Source of the DNA: Hofstenia miamia | Lineage: Eukaryota > Xenacoelomorpha > Acoela > Hofsteniidae | Reading direction: 5' to 3' | NCBI GenBank assembly: GCA_900660155.1 | Contig: CABFPE010000405.1 | Coordinates: forward strand, 643,054 to 688,916 | DNA: 45,863 nucleotides | Made by a program: the position numbers and the translations under genes | Shown: positions 21,791 to 34,300 of the stretch, one piece after another | How positions within the stretch are numbered: position 1 is the first letter of the stretch | Layout: each line of letters opens with the position of its first letter | The notes under the pieces: model-generated | Databases searched by the model: none | The model's input: only the letters and a program-made list of their open reading frames with translations | Told to the model about the DNA's origin: nothing

Positions 21791-24700
21791 GCAAAAGACT
21801 TCCAAACATCTCATTTGCTAGTTGCCACTGACAAAATAAATTTCCCAAATTTCAAATGACTTTTAACAGCTTGCCTATCTATTTGACTATGTCATGCAAA
21901 TGACTGCAAAATCAAGCATATAATAATTGAAATGATGTTAACTTAAATAACAAGAACATTGCTTCAAGTTTACATAAGTATAAATATAAATTAAGAGAAA
22001 ATACATGACGAAATAAATGCTTTAGAATTAATCTTATTTTGTTATGGTTTGATTTAATACTACAATGCATATCTAAGTGTTTCACAAAAAGTAGCAGTTG
22101 GGATTTCATGGCAAAAACAATTATAGGCTTGCTTCCTGATTGCATTATGCATTAAAGCAAAGTCTATAGATGGGGTATATTTCCATAACTTCATGCTTAG
22201 CTACCTATTGATCAAATTCAGTTGCATATAGTATCTAATTCAAAAAGGCTATATAGCTGAATGTAAGAACTAATGTTATCTTATTTAGATCAATTTTATA
22301 CTATAAATGACTGATAACCAACCATATTTATTATTAGTCAATATTTAAGTAGGAAGATGCAATATTCTCTATCTAACTAATTTTTTGCAAGCAACTACTG
22401 TCATGGTTTGATAGTTATCTCATTACTTATAACACATATAGAAATGGCATTAAGATGCTTTATTTCAAAAGAAATTAAGTCTAATTTTGTCATTAATATT
22501 ATTACCACCACTCTAAGCTAGAAAACACATAATATATGTCCTTGAGTTGAGGAATCAGTGGATGGAAATTTGATGGTTCAATTAATGAATTGTTGATGAA
22601 TGGAATGGGAAGATGCCCACTCAGATGCTGTGACAAAGATTACCTGAACCATAATTGTTACTTTAAATTTGGCTGTCCTAAATAAGTAATAAAATCAGTT
22701 AACAGTAAAAACCAATAGAAGTCTTTATTTAATAATAGACAAAGAGTAAATAGATTGATTTATTAGGGCATAAAATGGGCTGGTGGATGATTCTGAAGTA
22801 TTTTAATAAACTGCGCTATATATATATTGATGGTTTGCAAACCATAATGAATGCAAAAAAATTGCTAGGAAATTAGGAAGTTATACAGTCAGATGTAGTT
22901 AATACAAATTCTCAATGCATATATCAATTACATCCTATTTATCAAAACTTACCCAAATACCTGGCAAGTGTAACTGATGCCTTGATCACAAAACAGTAGT
23001 GATATTTAAATTATTCACTAATAAAGAAATGACAAATGTAATTGAAAAGTGGCACATCACAATTTTGACACATCTATCAATATTTATGCACACCCCTCAT
23101 ATACAACTGCATGAATTTTGGTATACCTGGAATGAATTCTGATATGTGCAATCCATTCCATCCTAGTTTGCATCTTAGATATATGTTCAAATTTAAGTCA
23201 TGCATGCTCATGTTTCATCCAGATTACCAATTATCTAACTAAGCAAATTAAAGGCTGTATTAAACAGAGTTGAAGGAATATGTGATGAGCACATTTCTTA
23301 GTCATTAATTAACATTGAATATTTTGCCTACATTTTAATATAAAATAGTACAAACATTGATGTATGGCCCTTACTTAGCACCTGATATATGTTTTCTTGA
23401 CACCATAATGAATTTTCATAAACTTAGATTCAAGAAAATATGTGCTAGCCTGTAAAAATACAATTCATACCTTTAATGAGAAATTTTGAAAGAATATGAA
23501 AAATCTAATTAACATTTTTGTAGTGAACTATTATTGTTACTATTATTGTGGCATTGGTATAAAATCCACTAACTATTCCTCTATTCTAACTTATTTTGGG
23601 TTTTGTGTTGATGCATGGATTTATCAATGCTACAAAATAATTAACTCCTCCTGATATTATACCCTATCATAAGAAAATTTAAAAGTAAACAGGAGATCTT
23701 GTTGTTGAAGAGTGGCCATACTCAGCTGAACCAATGCAGATAACCTTTAGGAAAGAGTTGTATAAGACTAGAGCCCTAATTAAGATAAAGAATAAAGAAT
23801 CCCTAACTCTTGGTTGCAAGTAGTGAACCTAAGTGCTTACTTAAATAACCTAAATGCAGTGCATTTCTCATCTCATGCAATTAAGGTGAAAGCAATAATA
23901 ACAATTTTCATTATGAATGAAAAGCACTAGAACAGCTCTAACTATACACCTAACCTAAGTTAAAGGAAAGCAAACAAACCAAGTCATGCAATTGTAGAGT
24001 CACTTGTGGAAATTTGTGCGATTTTTAAAAGAGCTATTTGTTTCTCTTTGTAATGACGTCAAGATGATGTAATTTCTTTAATTTGAATCTTAGTTTACAA
24101 ACATTAGTTTCATGACCCCTTGATGGTGCTCAAATTGAACTTACAAGGGAAAAGAAGTATCTGACATGATATGATTTGATTGTAAACAAAGGCAGGTAAT
24201 GATCTCAGTTTTGTTATAAATTGAGGAAACATGTAGACAAAGGTCAATAGAGTTTATCTAGCTTCAACTCCTGTTTTACCTTTGTATTTACTATATTTCT
24301 TTTTTGTATAAAAATGATTGTGTAAGCAAGGCAACAATTTAGGAGTACTTCTCTTAAAATACAGGGTGACACATAGCTTCTAGAGATCTTTCAGATTATC
24401 TAGCCCAAATTGTTGACCACTTAGGTTACAGATATGGATAGGTATAAGGAAATAATAAATCTCTCATTCTATCAACATGCACATGCACCTATAAATGAAT
24501 ACACAGTGATGATACTATACTGTTGGTTAGCATGAATGCATGGTAACTACATGCTATTATTTAGTGAGCTGAGAGATAACAATGAAAATGAGATGTTTAT
24601 TTTTAGTTGAGATAGATAATAAAATGTGAGACATCTAAGGTAGCGCCATTCATTAAGGTAAAGCACTTTGGCTGGAAGCCATACAAATTGTGTAGAATCA

Positions 24701-24935
24701 TGCCAATCCACTTTTCATATTGAATTCATAGAAACTTATTACTTTTCTCAGTTAACACGCTAAGCAGGTTCAACACTCTTCTAATTTTCTCCTTCATAAC
24801 TTAACTTACTACATGTTAGCTTCTCTAACTGCGTAACTCACTAAAACTCATTTAGGTGATAAGTAGAGAATGGAAGACAGGATTGACACTTGAAGGTTTG
24901 TTATGTGGTTCCAGATACACACCAATCAGCTGCAT
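21791..24935. other. CpG-poor AT-rich DNA without recognisable genes
   Basis: No frame above about 80 codons and none with a known motif. No transposon ends or RNA genes recognised. It lies inside the CpG-depleted domain and could be intronic. Confidence 0.4.
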
Positions 24936-25459
24936 CTACAAATTAAGCTTCATCTTTAGAGTGGAAACCATCAAAGGAACTGGTGTGTGAATAGTGCACT
25001 CAGTGTGATGGGATTTGTAACTACTTAAGAATTTAGTGCATTGATTGTTTTTGTTATCATGAAGTTGTATATGGAATTGATTACAGCAACCTGGATGCTC
25101 AAGCTTGTTATTGAGCCTTACATTTAATAACCCTACATATATGGTAATACATAATAGCCCTGTGTATATGTAAACAATCAATGCTGCCTGCAAGAAAACA
25201 AATCCGTGAGTTGGCCAAAGGTTTATGGTAAGAAACAATGAGCAACTCAATTCTACGATTAAATGGATAATAAATGTAATACAAAAACATGATCTAAATA
25301 ATGATAATACTAAATCACCAATTGTAATATAACACCATAACTGACTGAGGTTCATTGATAGGAAATTTAGCATGTAGAGCATAATAATTGTAATCATAAT
25401 AACAGGCAAGCAACAAAGAATAGGAAAGCTATAATGGTGAAAAACACCTATACCTATTC
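24936..25459 (-). CDS. hydrophobic orphan ORF or exon, several membrane segments
   Basis: On the minus strand the frame is open for about 170 codons, the longest sequence-defined open frame on a single stretch outside the GPCR gene. It encodes at least three hydrophobic stretches: around IMITIIMLYMLNFL, LVLSLFRSCFCITFIIHLIV, and FLQAALIVYIYTGLLCITIY. A hydrophilic tail rich in His, Asn and Lys follows. No family is recognised. A good splice donor, AAT/GTAAGG, sits at 25121-25116 right after the last hydrophobic stretch, so the real exon may end at 25122. There is no convincing ATG at the start: the first in-frame ATG is a few codons inside. With high T content, hydrophobic residues arise by chance, so the call is weak. 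Confidence 0.25.
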
Positions 25460-25464
25460 ATAAC

Positions 25465-26321
25465 CTAAAAGCACTGAAGGGTAATTACAGCTGTCACCCT
25501 CCCTGCCATGGAATGGCTATTAGGAAGCTGCTCCAGCATACAATTAAACGGATGTGGGAACCACTGTCCAATTACCCCCAGTGCTTGAACATTTAGCTTT
25601 CCATCAGAATATAAAATAACCTGACAAGAGAAAAGTAAATCCAACTTAAATTCATTCATCAATAATTTGAACATTTGAAACATATCCTTAGCACTTTGTA
25701 GTGAATAGCTAAATACTTGACTAGTACCTGTTTAATAACTCTTTGTTTACAGTTTTCCCTTGGTTTATAGTTCTGCTAATGATTATGCAATGTCAGCATT
25801 AATTAGAGTACACTGCTTGGCCATCTATTGTTTTGCCAAATATAATTATAAATATAACTGCACAAAACAATTTACAAAATTAAATAATCAATCATATCAT
25901 GTGTTTTACCTATTAATTATTATAATCATTATCACATTTCCAGTCTTGGTTTCATCTATTATTTCTCTCATCTTGACCACACATGATATCTTGATCAATT
26001 ATGTCACAATTGGTCATTTTGGATTTTACCTAAAATGTCTTAGTTACTTGGATGAATTACCAATGTTAGTTTTAATAATTCTATTTACTGGAATTTGGGT
26101 GGTTTTTATGATGTCACTCTTTCAACCTTCTGCAGAGTCAATTAGTTAGGTAGTGTAATTATAATTCCAGCCTGTGATTCTACACCATGTCTGGGTGCCC
26201 TTTATCTATGCAGTTGAAATTTAGAAACACATAATTTAATAAAATAGTAAGTCAAAGATAAAAAGTGAAAATGAATTTGCTGAGACTAAATATAAGAAGA
26301 ATATAAATGAACAAATCATTC
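25465..26321. other. CpG-poor stretch with a second hydrophobic frame (25760-26149, plus)
   Basis: The plus-strand frame 25760-26149 (129 codons, no ATG at its start) encodes a long Ile/Leu/Phe-rich segment and no motif I know. A slightly GC-richer patch around 25490-25600 (minus-strand frame 25465-25683) is also unassigned. Neither is supported strongly enough to call a gene. Confidence 0.3.
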
Positions 26322-26342
26322 ATATATATATATATATATATA
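26322..26342. repeat. (TA)n microsatellite
   Basis: About ten uninterrupted AT dinucleotides. Confidence 0.9.
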
Positions 26343-27297
26343 CAAAACTAAACTGATATTGAGAAACAAAACATACTGATGAAAAATATAAACAAATAGC
26401 TGACTGGTACAAATTTGGTCTTCTGCTGTAATTTTACCACACTATTAATTAGCAAAAATTTGAACTAAAATACATATAGCACCATTGTCATTTTGTAAAA
26501 TTACAATTAAAATAAAATTATAAATTAATATTGAAATTGTAATAAAATAAAAAATGAAGAAATGCTTAATGTCTTTTTCCCACAAGTCCCACCTCAAACT
26601 CAGCTATAATTTTAGTCTTCCAGCTGTACTTTACTGTCTCAATCAGAGACTGAGCATCCTTAACTAGAGTCATAGCATGTGGATCATTCCAGCTGAGAAT
26701 GTCTGCATGCTGTAAGAAGTGTGTTGTGTAACATAAAGTTTCCATTTGAGTGCTGACTCATTTGGCAAAGTTGTGGAACTCAGAGTTGTCCAATTGATAC
26801 AAAATAAAATAGATTTCCAGGGACTTCAGTTTTAGTGTAAATAAAATGTAAAATTTAAAGTATAATATAAGACATTTAATTGCAATAAGTAAAGTCATAT
26901 TTGCATAAATATCAGATGCATTAGTATCATCCTCAATTATCATAGTGTTGGGGTAAAAGAATATATGAATAAAGGCTTGACAAATTTGAGTTATTTTTAA
27001 TCTCATCAAAGAATATAAAATTTTTGTAACTTCTTATGCCATTATTTCAGGATCTAAAATAGTTGCTCACATCATTGTGATTATTATGATTCTTTTAGAG
27101 ATATCATAGTTTTGTAGCAATTCTTGAATGAGATTACACCATATGAGGTCTCCAATTCCTGAAAACAAAATAAGAGTTCTGTTTGGTAATTTAGAGATAC
27201 TAGTCATAATATATTTGATTTTTTCTGCTATTGGCTTGCCCTTGCTGAACATATGTAATAGTGATACATGCACATTACAATATAAATTATTTTTTCT
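26343..27297. other. unassigned CpG-poor stretch
   Basis: Short frames only, for example 26758-27009 minus and 27067-27324 minus. No motifs or known repeats. Confidence 0.4.
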
Positions 27298-27672
27298 GGT
27301 TGCAAATAGATATAACACTTTCACACAATAGAGATTAAGTCGAGTTGTGTCATGCCTTGAGTAAGCACTGAGCTAATGTAGGGTACACATAAGCTATCTT
27401 GATTGAGCTGAAAAGTGGCACTCAAGCATTGGAAGGAATGGTGAAATTGGATGTGGAGATCCGCTTCAGGCAGACGCCCACTGAAAGATCGATGTAGAGG
27501 TTACAGCTTTAGTCCATCACCTAAAAAGTGAACAGTTATTTATGGTTACATAATGTAATAGAAGAAACTAAGCAAGCAGTAACAATGAGTAAATTGTTAC
27601 CCGCAATAACACAGTCAATGTTTCAAGGTAACAGTGAATCAACAGTGATAAAGCCTGGTAAAGGATATTACA
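27298..27672 (-). repeat. LTR-like repeat, copy 2
   Basis: About 375 bases, homologous to the units at 19116-19519 and 30943-31334. On the minus strand it starts TGTAATATCC and ends at GCAACC. It keeps about five of the CpGs seen in copy 1, with several others replaced by TG or CA at the matching positions. Confidence 0.65.
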
Positions 27673-28303
27673 ATTAGTTTTGATTAATTGTTTACTTATC
27701 AGGTTGTTTACATATTGCACTTGATCAGTTAGTGGTATGTTAACTAGCTGATTTTTACAATGTTTTGATATTCATGATGGTTGTATCACTGCTGTATGTA
27801 TTAAAGATAAGTTTTTATCCAGTTAAATTTTTTGAGGCTACTGTTTATGCCTAATTTCTCTATGTTTTTTGAATCAACTTCGTGTTGATGACAAGGTGTT
27901 GACAATATCTGTGTTGATGTTAGGAGAGACTTTTGTGTTTGCAAGTCTGCTACAGATTGTTTTTGTAATTCAATAATTTTAATAGGTATATACTCTTGAC
28001 CATATCTTTTATACTTTATAGTTGTTGATATCTGTCTGTAGGAGTATTCCAGATAATGTTGATTAGGATAATTGAAATGGATTTTGTTCTTTATGACAAG
28101 TAAACAGCATATCAATTTTTTAATAGTAATCCATGGAGGTCTGTGGTAGTTTCTGTTGTAGATGTATTGTAGAGAGAGGTGCAAAATTTAGCACATAATA
28201 TCATATATTTTGTTTTGCTAATTGCTTCCCACATAAATTTTTGTACACTATCAGAAACTATGTGCATGTTATGAGATGTGATAGCTAACTTGTTTCCAAT
28301 CAA
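27673..28303 (-). pseudogene. decayed frames near the 3' end of the LTR element, unidentified
   Basis: Two overlapping minus-strand frames (28303-28112 and 28184-27801, up to 127 codons) lie just before the 3' LTR-like repeat. The protein has Thr/Ser-rich stretches and a short hydrophobic run (LICCLLVI) but no motif I can name. Position alone would allow an envelope-like or accessory gene. I do not claim one. Confidence 0.3.
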
Positions 28304-29179
28304 AGAGATAGGTAGTGTGCTAAAGGATGTTCACAATTAATTATTCTGCTATAGTATTTTTTTAACATAGTTGTTAATTTTGTGTTTTTCAAGGGGTGCT
28401 GACATTAGTGGCAAAGTTCCAAATAAAAGCCAAATTCTTAGTTTAGCAGAGATAGGAATAATGGCAATCTAATGGAATTTACTTTTGGTAGCATTTGCTT
28501 TTTGTGATGGGCAATGTTAATGTCAGATCCTCATTGAGATGGAGATGATATTACATTGACAGGTCAGATATTATCAGTGTATTTAGTGTATTTACTGATT
28601 GTGACAAATCCTGTGTAGAAGCAAGTCTATATGTATCAAAGCAGCAGTTGATTTGTGAAAATAATGTAATCCTAATTTGCTGAACTGTTAAGGTTTAAGA
28701 ATAAAAAAAGTTATCTAAGCAAAATTCTAATTCATATAGTTCTGATCAACAGTAAGCACTATTATCCAAATCACAGAGAATAATAATTAGTCTAATCTTG
28801 TGAAATTTTGCTAATCAGTGAGCTAGTGAAAGTTTATCCTGTAATTTAGTATCAGAGAACTCTTCTTCCTTGATAAAGTAAATAAATAAAATATTTTCCA
28901 ACAACAGATTAATTTGCAATTGTAAAACCACATTATCTTTGTAGGTAATATGTTTATGTAAATTTGTAATCTAAATTCACTATTAAAAAAAGTATATTCT
29001 GTACTAGAAGTAAGAGTTGTTGAGGTTTTTGTATATAGAGTGTGGATAGTAAATGAGAGTATCTACAGCTGAGCATTTTTTAGGATCAATTAAAAATGGC
29101 ATAATAGAAAAACTAATAGAATGACATTGTGCATCCAATTTTTATTTATTTCAGTATTTGTTTCTGGAGAAATTTCAGA
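28304..29179. other. decayed interior of the LTR element
   Basis: No frame of useful length on the minus strand; stops are frequent. It lies between the integrase side and the 3' repeat, so it was probably coding once, but I recognise nothing in it. Confidence 0.35.
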
Positions 29180-29553
29180 TTAAATGATATAGTGTGCCTT
29201 CTGAGTTGTAATAAAATAGTGGTGAAGTGCTTTGTTACCAATAACAGATACTCTTGCATTATGTTCTTCTAAATGTTCTCTAGATTGTGAACTGGAAATG
29301 TGACTGGAAGCAGAAGAAAGGAGGGGAATGAGAGCAGTGGCATTTTTCAATCTCAGTAGAACAATGTTTGTAGCACTGATTTCTCTTGTATTTTTGAAAG
29401 ACAAGTGTGTTTTGTAGAATGTTCAATGTCCATACTAGACTCCTCTATGATTATGCTATCCAAGTCATGCCATGGATAGGTAATCAAGGTTGAATGACCA
29501 CTCAAACTTGCTCCACTCTCCAAGCTGTACAACAGAGAGAAGGAAGGATTCAA
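29180..29553 (-). pseudogene. frames following the integrase domain, frameshifted
   Basis: Minus-strand frames 29553-29353 and 29404-29180 join naturally across a single shift near 29400, giving about 110 residues rich in Ser and His (for example ASSHISSSQSREHLEEHN). No domain recognised. It may be the tail of pol or the start of a downstream gene in the LTR element. Confidence 0.35.
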
Positions 29554-29750
29554 TGCATCAACATGGAAATCAGTTGATTGTGATGGGGGTCATTGCTCCC
29601 ATAATAGGATTCTAATTTCCACAGACATCCAACCTGTCTGCTGGAAGCAAATGTGGACTCCTATTATAGTGTGGTTTCCCCACTCTAAGTCTTTTTGGAA
29701 CTTTTTGTGTTAACAGTGCGTACCTGGTGGGGAGGCAGAGTATGTACTGG

Positions 29751-30250
29751 TTATAAGACAACCTTAGGATATGTTGCAGAACTACCAAAGTGTGACTCAG
29801 GAATATTGTTTAGCTCAAACATATCAAGGTATGTGTCATTGTTTTTTTGTAATGATTTTAAATTCTTTGTGTTTATCAATTGTATGTTTTCAATATCTTT
29901 AATAGTCAATTTTAAAGATTGGAAATTGCATGTTTTGCCATTTTCTAGAATATACATATTTTGTTTTAGTACTTTAGTAATGGTATGAGGACCTATAAAA
30001 TTTGTAGCTAATTTGCAAGTTTGCTTTTCATTGGATATTTGAATTGGTGCAAAGGAATAAAGTTTGTGCCAACACTGTTGTAGTTTTGTGTTTGACAAAC
30101 TGCACTTTTTTTTGAATGTGCAAATAGTTTCATGTATATTCTGTATGTCTTATAGTAGATTTTCTATGTAATTATTTGTAGCTATTTGTGTTGTATTTTT
30201 TATATAGTATACTTTGTGGCATTAAAGCTTCATAGTGTATCATCATCCAA
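29751..30250 (-). pseudogene. Gypsy-type integrase C-terminal domain, broken
   Basis: The minus-strand frame 30098-29751 contains KLYSFAPIQISNEKQ, then a CKLATNFIGPHTI block, then YILENGKT and NFQSLKL. This reproduces the usual order of the Gypsy integrase C-terminal SH3-like domain (V-LY-P------ KL-----GPY-I ... Y-I----- VH---LK). The stretch upstream to about 30250 continues in frame after a stop with charged helix-like sequence, as expected between the catalytic core and this domain. The zinc finger and DDE core are absent. Function in the parent would be binding DNA during integration. Stops and lack of the core make it inactive. Confidence 0.7.
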
Positions 30251-30942
30251 CAAATAAGCTGCTAAGAAAGAAAGTCAGTTAATGAAAACTAAGATCAAAT
30301 TTACAATGTGATTGAAAATAGATTATAAAACTTATTATCAACTTAAATTTGTTTGTATAATGCAACAAAGAAATATTAGTGCAGTTGATTACAAATTAGT
30401 ATTATTTTTAGCCATATCAGCAGTTGAATATTCAAATTTTAAAATTGACCTCTAATATTTCCAGTTAGCTATAAATAGAATCAATTTAGTTGTAACAATT
30501 GATAACAAAATTTCTTTAAAATTCTTTTACTTATTTTCTACTATGGTTTAATTATCTAATATAATGTCAAGCTAAACAATTGGTGTTTAGTAGTGGCAAA
30601 GACAATTGCAGGAACAATTCTAGGTTCCTTGTGTTGAGCCATGAAAGTGCACTTAGGTTAAGGCTATGGTTAGGGGGTTTTACTATCATTTAGCTGACTA
30701 TTGATTATTCTCTTACATGTATTAAGAATAAAAAATTTGAGAAAAGGCTAGGAAACCAAACTTAAGAATTTATATCACCTCATTTTAGATCTAAATTAGT
30801 GACAATAATGTGACTGATAATGTGACTGAGCATGTATCAATTATTATATGTAGGATATGAATCTGCTAGATATTTAATTAATTTACTAAAGACAATATAT
30901 TTCAGTAAATACAATATTTAGTAAGCAGCTAGTAACAGTTCA

Positions 30943-31334
30943 GGTTGCAAGTATACAGTACACTTTACAAATAGAGACTAAGTCAATTTGTGTCTTGTTG
31001 TGAGTAAGCACTGAGCTAGGATATGGCACACATAAGTTACATCACTGAGCTGAGAGGTGGAACTCATTCAATTGTATCATAGAAGAGTAAAGGTTAATTG
31101 ATATGGAGATTTGCCTCAGGCAGATGCCCAATTAGCAACAATCTGAAATGATGCTTTGAAGCTCCATCACTTAAACAGTGTCTATTATATTGTCTGTTAA
31201 TTACAGTTAATGGAATTAATAATGCAGGAGTAAAGCAGTGCAAGAATAGTACATCTCTACCAACTAACATATCATTCAAAATATGATAGTAAAACACAGA
31301 AACTAAATAACAAAGCCTGGTAGAGGATTTTACA
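30943..31334 (-). repeat. LTR-like repeat, copy 3 (CpG-free copy)
   Basis: About 392 bases, homologous to copies 1 and 2. On the minus strand it begins TGTAAAATCC and ends at GCAACC. I see no CpG in it. At sites where copy 1 has CG, this copy has TG or CA, for example the GAGATTTGCCTCAGGCAG block against GAGATCGGCTTCGGGCAG. Confidence 0.65.
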
Positions 31335-34300
31335 CTAAAACTAACTTGAAGCTTCCAATTTTGAATTTACATGTTCTTAATCTTCTCAAAAGTTGTTGTT
31401 ACAAACCTTATATATAGTAATATTGACTGTAATTTTAATGTAATAATATAATGTCAGTTGGTGCTGGTCATTATTTATAGGCCAGTCTAGTGTTTTCTCA
31501 TGTTTTTACATATGTCAATAGCAAAATTGTATATAAGGTGATACTTATTATTGTAAATAGAACAACAGCTATTTGACACTAGCTTATTGTTAGAATCAGG
31601 GTTGCTCTTGTTAATGTTCACCTAAGCAACCTTCTGCCTTGACATTAAGTTCAATGGTACAGTTCATGCTATAGCCAACCCAGTGATTCTATAATAGCTA
31701 TCAGCAATTCAGACATCAGGTTGAAATTATAAAATTGTTTAATATATTTACAGCTGTTGATAAAGAGTAGTTCCCCAAGATCATTTTCTTTTAATTTTTT
31801 TGAAGTTGCATTTAATTCAAATGGGAAATTTCTATTAACAACCTTATATTTATTGTCATTGTTAAGCTGGAGTAAATTGCTAAGTTATTAATATTTTCTA
31901 GATAAATTGTTATTTAATTTTGATTTCTAGACATAAGGTTGGTTAAATAACCTTCATAATCTTTAACCTATTAGGATTGTGACAGAATGCAAATGTAAAG
32001 GCATTCTTGTTAACCTCACCTAAGGTAGGAAGGTGCAAACATAAAGGCACCTATTCTGAAAAAAATTTATAAATACATTTCAAAAAGGGCAACAGCAAAA
32101 AATAGCTTGACCAAAAGTCAATTGCTTGGCTTTTGGATGAAGTGAACAAGAATAGAAATTTCAATTATAATTTATCATATAATTAGGGAAAAATTGCTAT
32201 GAATATTACATTAATATTGAAATTGCAAATGGACACTGAATGCTAATGAGATGAGTGATTATCCAACTTTATCTGGAAATGGATAAATTACATAAACTAT
32301 ACATTATTTAATTATTTAAATGATCATCATTTCAATTCTTTTTCATTTGATTAAAGATACTTTTATCACTGATGATTGAGGAGGAGAGAAATAATGATTC
32401 ATTATCTAAGTCTCATATTAGTAGTAAATTACAAAAATGGGACATGAAGTTAATGTTTAATTCATTTACACTAGAATTGTTGTGTAAAGCAATATTACTT
32501 AAATTACAGTGAGATAGAGTTCTGTATGCAGTGTTATGTAGATAAATCATAGACATTATGTACAGAGGTGCATTAGAGTGATTTATCTGCTAATACTGCA
32601 CACCAGGTCAGCATGAAGACATTTAACTCAGTAGAACTTGAGAAACCTACAAATAATTGCATTAGTCACTAGAATTGCTCATGAATACATTATATANGTT
32701 CTTGGAATACTAACAGTTTAAGAATTGGTACTAATAATGAAGAAGACTTTGAAACAGTTACTTTCAAGGATTGTCTAATATGATTGAAATAATTCAAATA
32801 TCATTTAGAGTATGGAATTTCACAGCATTTTACATTAAGATAACATCTCAAAACAAGAAAGAAGTTTATACTATTGTAAACAACTTAAGTCTTTCTAAAT
32901 TTGATAGATAAGAAATGTCTATGGTTATATTTGGAAACATTTTACCTACTTACAACAGCTTAGCCCTAACACCTAAGAGCTACTCTGTGTTTTGTAGATT
33001 AAAATACATAAGCATATACCCTGCCACACAACCCCTTGTTAGGTAGCCTGCTTGTTCATGAACTTTTGAATCACATGAGAACATCCCATATTGAGAATTT
33101 TTATTACAACCCTTCTACACCTACAATTAATGACATTATTTTTTGGTTGCTTATGACACTAGTTTTTAAAGCTCCTTTGTTCAGCTGTACAATACTAAAT
33201 GCTGATTTAGTGAATTAAAAAACATCACTATTTTATTACCTGGATTATATGACTAAGATCTGCCATCATATGTAAAATGGCTAAATTGGTCTTTTGTCAA
33301 CAAATGCATTGAATCTTCTGATTTAGTGAGAATGAAAATTATGGCACTTAAAATACTTAAAACACTATATTTTTTGAAAAATCTTTTGTTGATTATTTTA
33401 GGAAAGCCTTCACCTCTCATTTAATGTAAAATTGCAATAAAAATCAGGTATGAACATAAATTATAGAAATAAAGCAATTCCTCTGATTGTTCAAATTATA
33501 CAGTGAAATTTACCATAAGACAACTAAAAGGTCATTAAATTGTTGATACTAGAATAGGGTAAATTTTTGGGTAATGCTAAGGAATTTGTAGTGCTATTGT
33601 GCTGGTTAGCAACTTTGCCAATTTTACTAGTGATGCATTGCTGATTCTTTATAATTTTGGTATTTGAAAATATTAGAAGCCAAGTGTAAGCAAACCATTT
33701 GATTTGGAGAAAGTTTGAGCTTAACTGTAGCTGAAGAACTCAAAAGTGAAAAGTTACATCATAAAATGAAAAAGTGGCTAGCTATATACAAAGCAAAAAC
33801 AATAGTTAGAGTTTTTTGTTATGCTTCCCTCTTTTGTCTTATTGAAGTGGTTAACAACAAGCTTTGTGGGAATCTGGCTGATGTCATTCATTTAATGGTT
33901 ATGTGTATTGGCTTAGATTAAAATGTAAGTTGTTTTATTAAATTTGCTAGGATTATAATGCATCAATGCATTGCTGGAAATCCTTCAAGATCAGTAAAGG
34001 TTATATATCCTAATCTCAGTAACCGTAGTTGTTCATTTCTATAAAAATATCACATTTTACAAAAAAATGTTTTCATCATTTATTCACTAAAGCTCAGTTT
34101 CCTTCTATATACATTGCAACCATGTGGCCAATAATAGAAAATTTAAATATGTTAATAAATGTATACAAAGAGTCTTCAATAGCTTTATTTGTTTACCAGT
34201 TATCCATACCTGCTGCACATATTTACAAATTTGCAAAGATATATACACAATGTTTACAATATACATATAGACATAATATTTGCAGCAATTATTAACTTAC

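Larger units (their letters stand above)
27298..31334 (-). mobile_element. truncated Gypsy-type LTR retrotransposon on the minus strand
   Basis: Two copies of the same LTR-like repeat lie in the same orientation at 30943-31334 (5' side on the minus strand) and 27298-27672 (3' side). Between them the minus strand carries a Gypsy-style integrase C-terminal domain close to the 5' side, then about 2 kb of decayed frames before the 3' repeat. Gag, protease, reverse transcriptase and RNase H are missing: only about 700 bases separate the 5' repeat from the integrase end. The unit therefore looks like a large internal deletion. Coding after integrase would fit an extra third gene, but I cannot identify one. 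No target duplication was found at the outer edges, so two independent fragments remain possible. Confidence 0.55.

Noticed and set aside
25760..26149. Plus-strand 129-codon hydrophobic frame as a membrane protein gene
   Set aside because: T-rich codons give Ile/Leu/Phe by composition alone, there is no ATG start, and no pattern of a known family. Mentioned only as part of the surrounding stretch.
28304..28450. An FGTL-containing stretch on the minus strand as an envelope fusion-protein signature in the LTR element
   Set aside because: The resemblance is four residues in a frame with nearby stops; far too weak to call an envelope gene.
29695..29988. Plus-strand 97-codon frame
   Set aside because: It is antisense to the recognisable integrase C-terminal domain on the minus strand.
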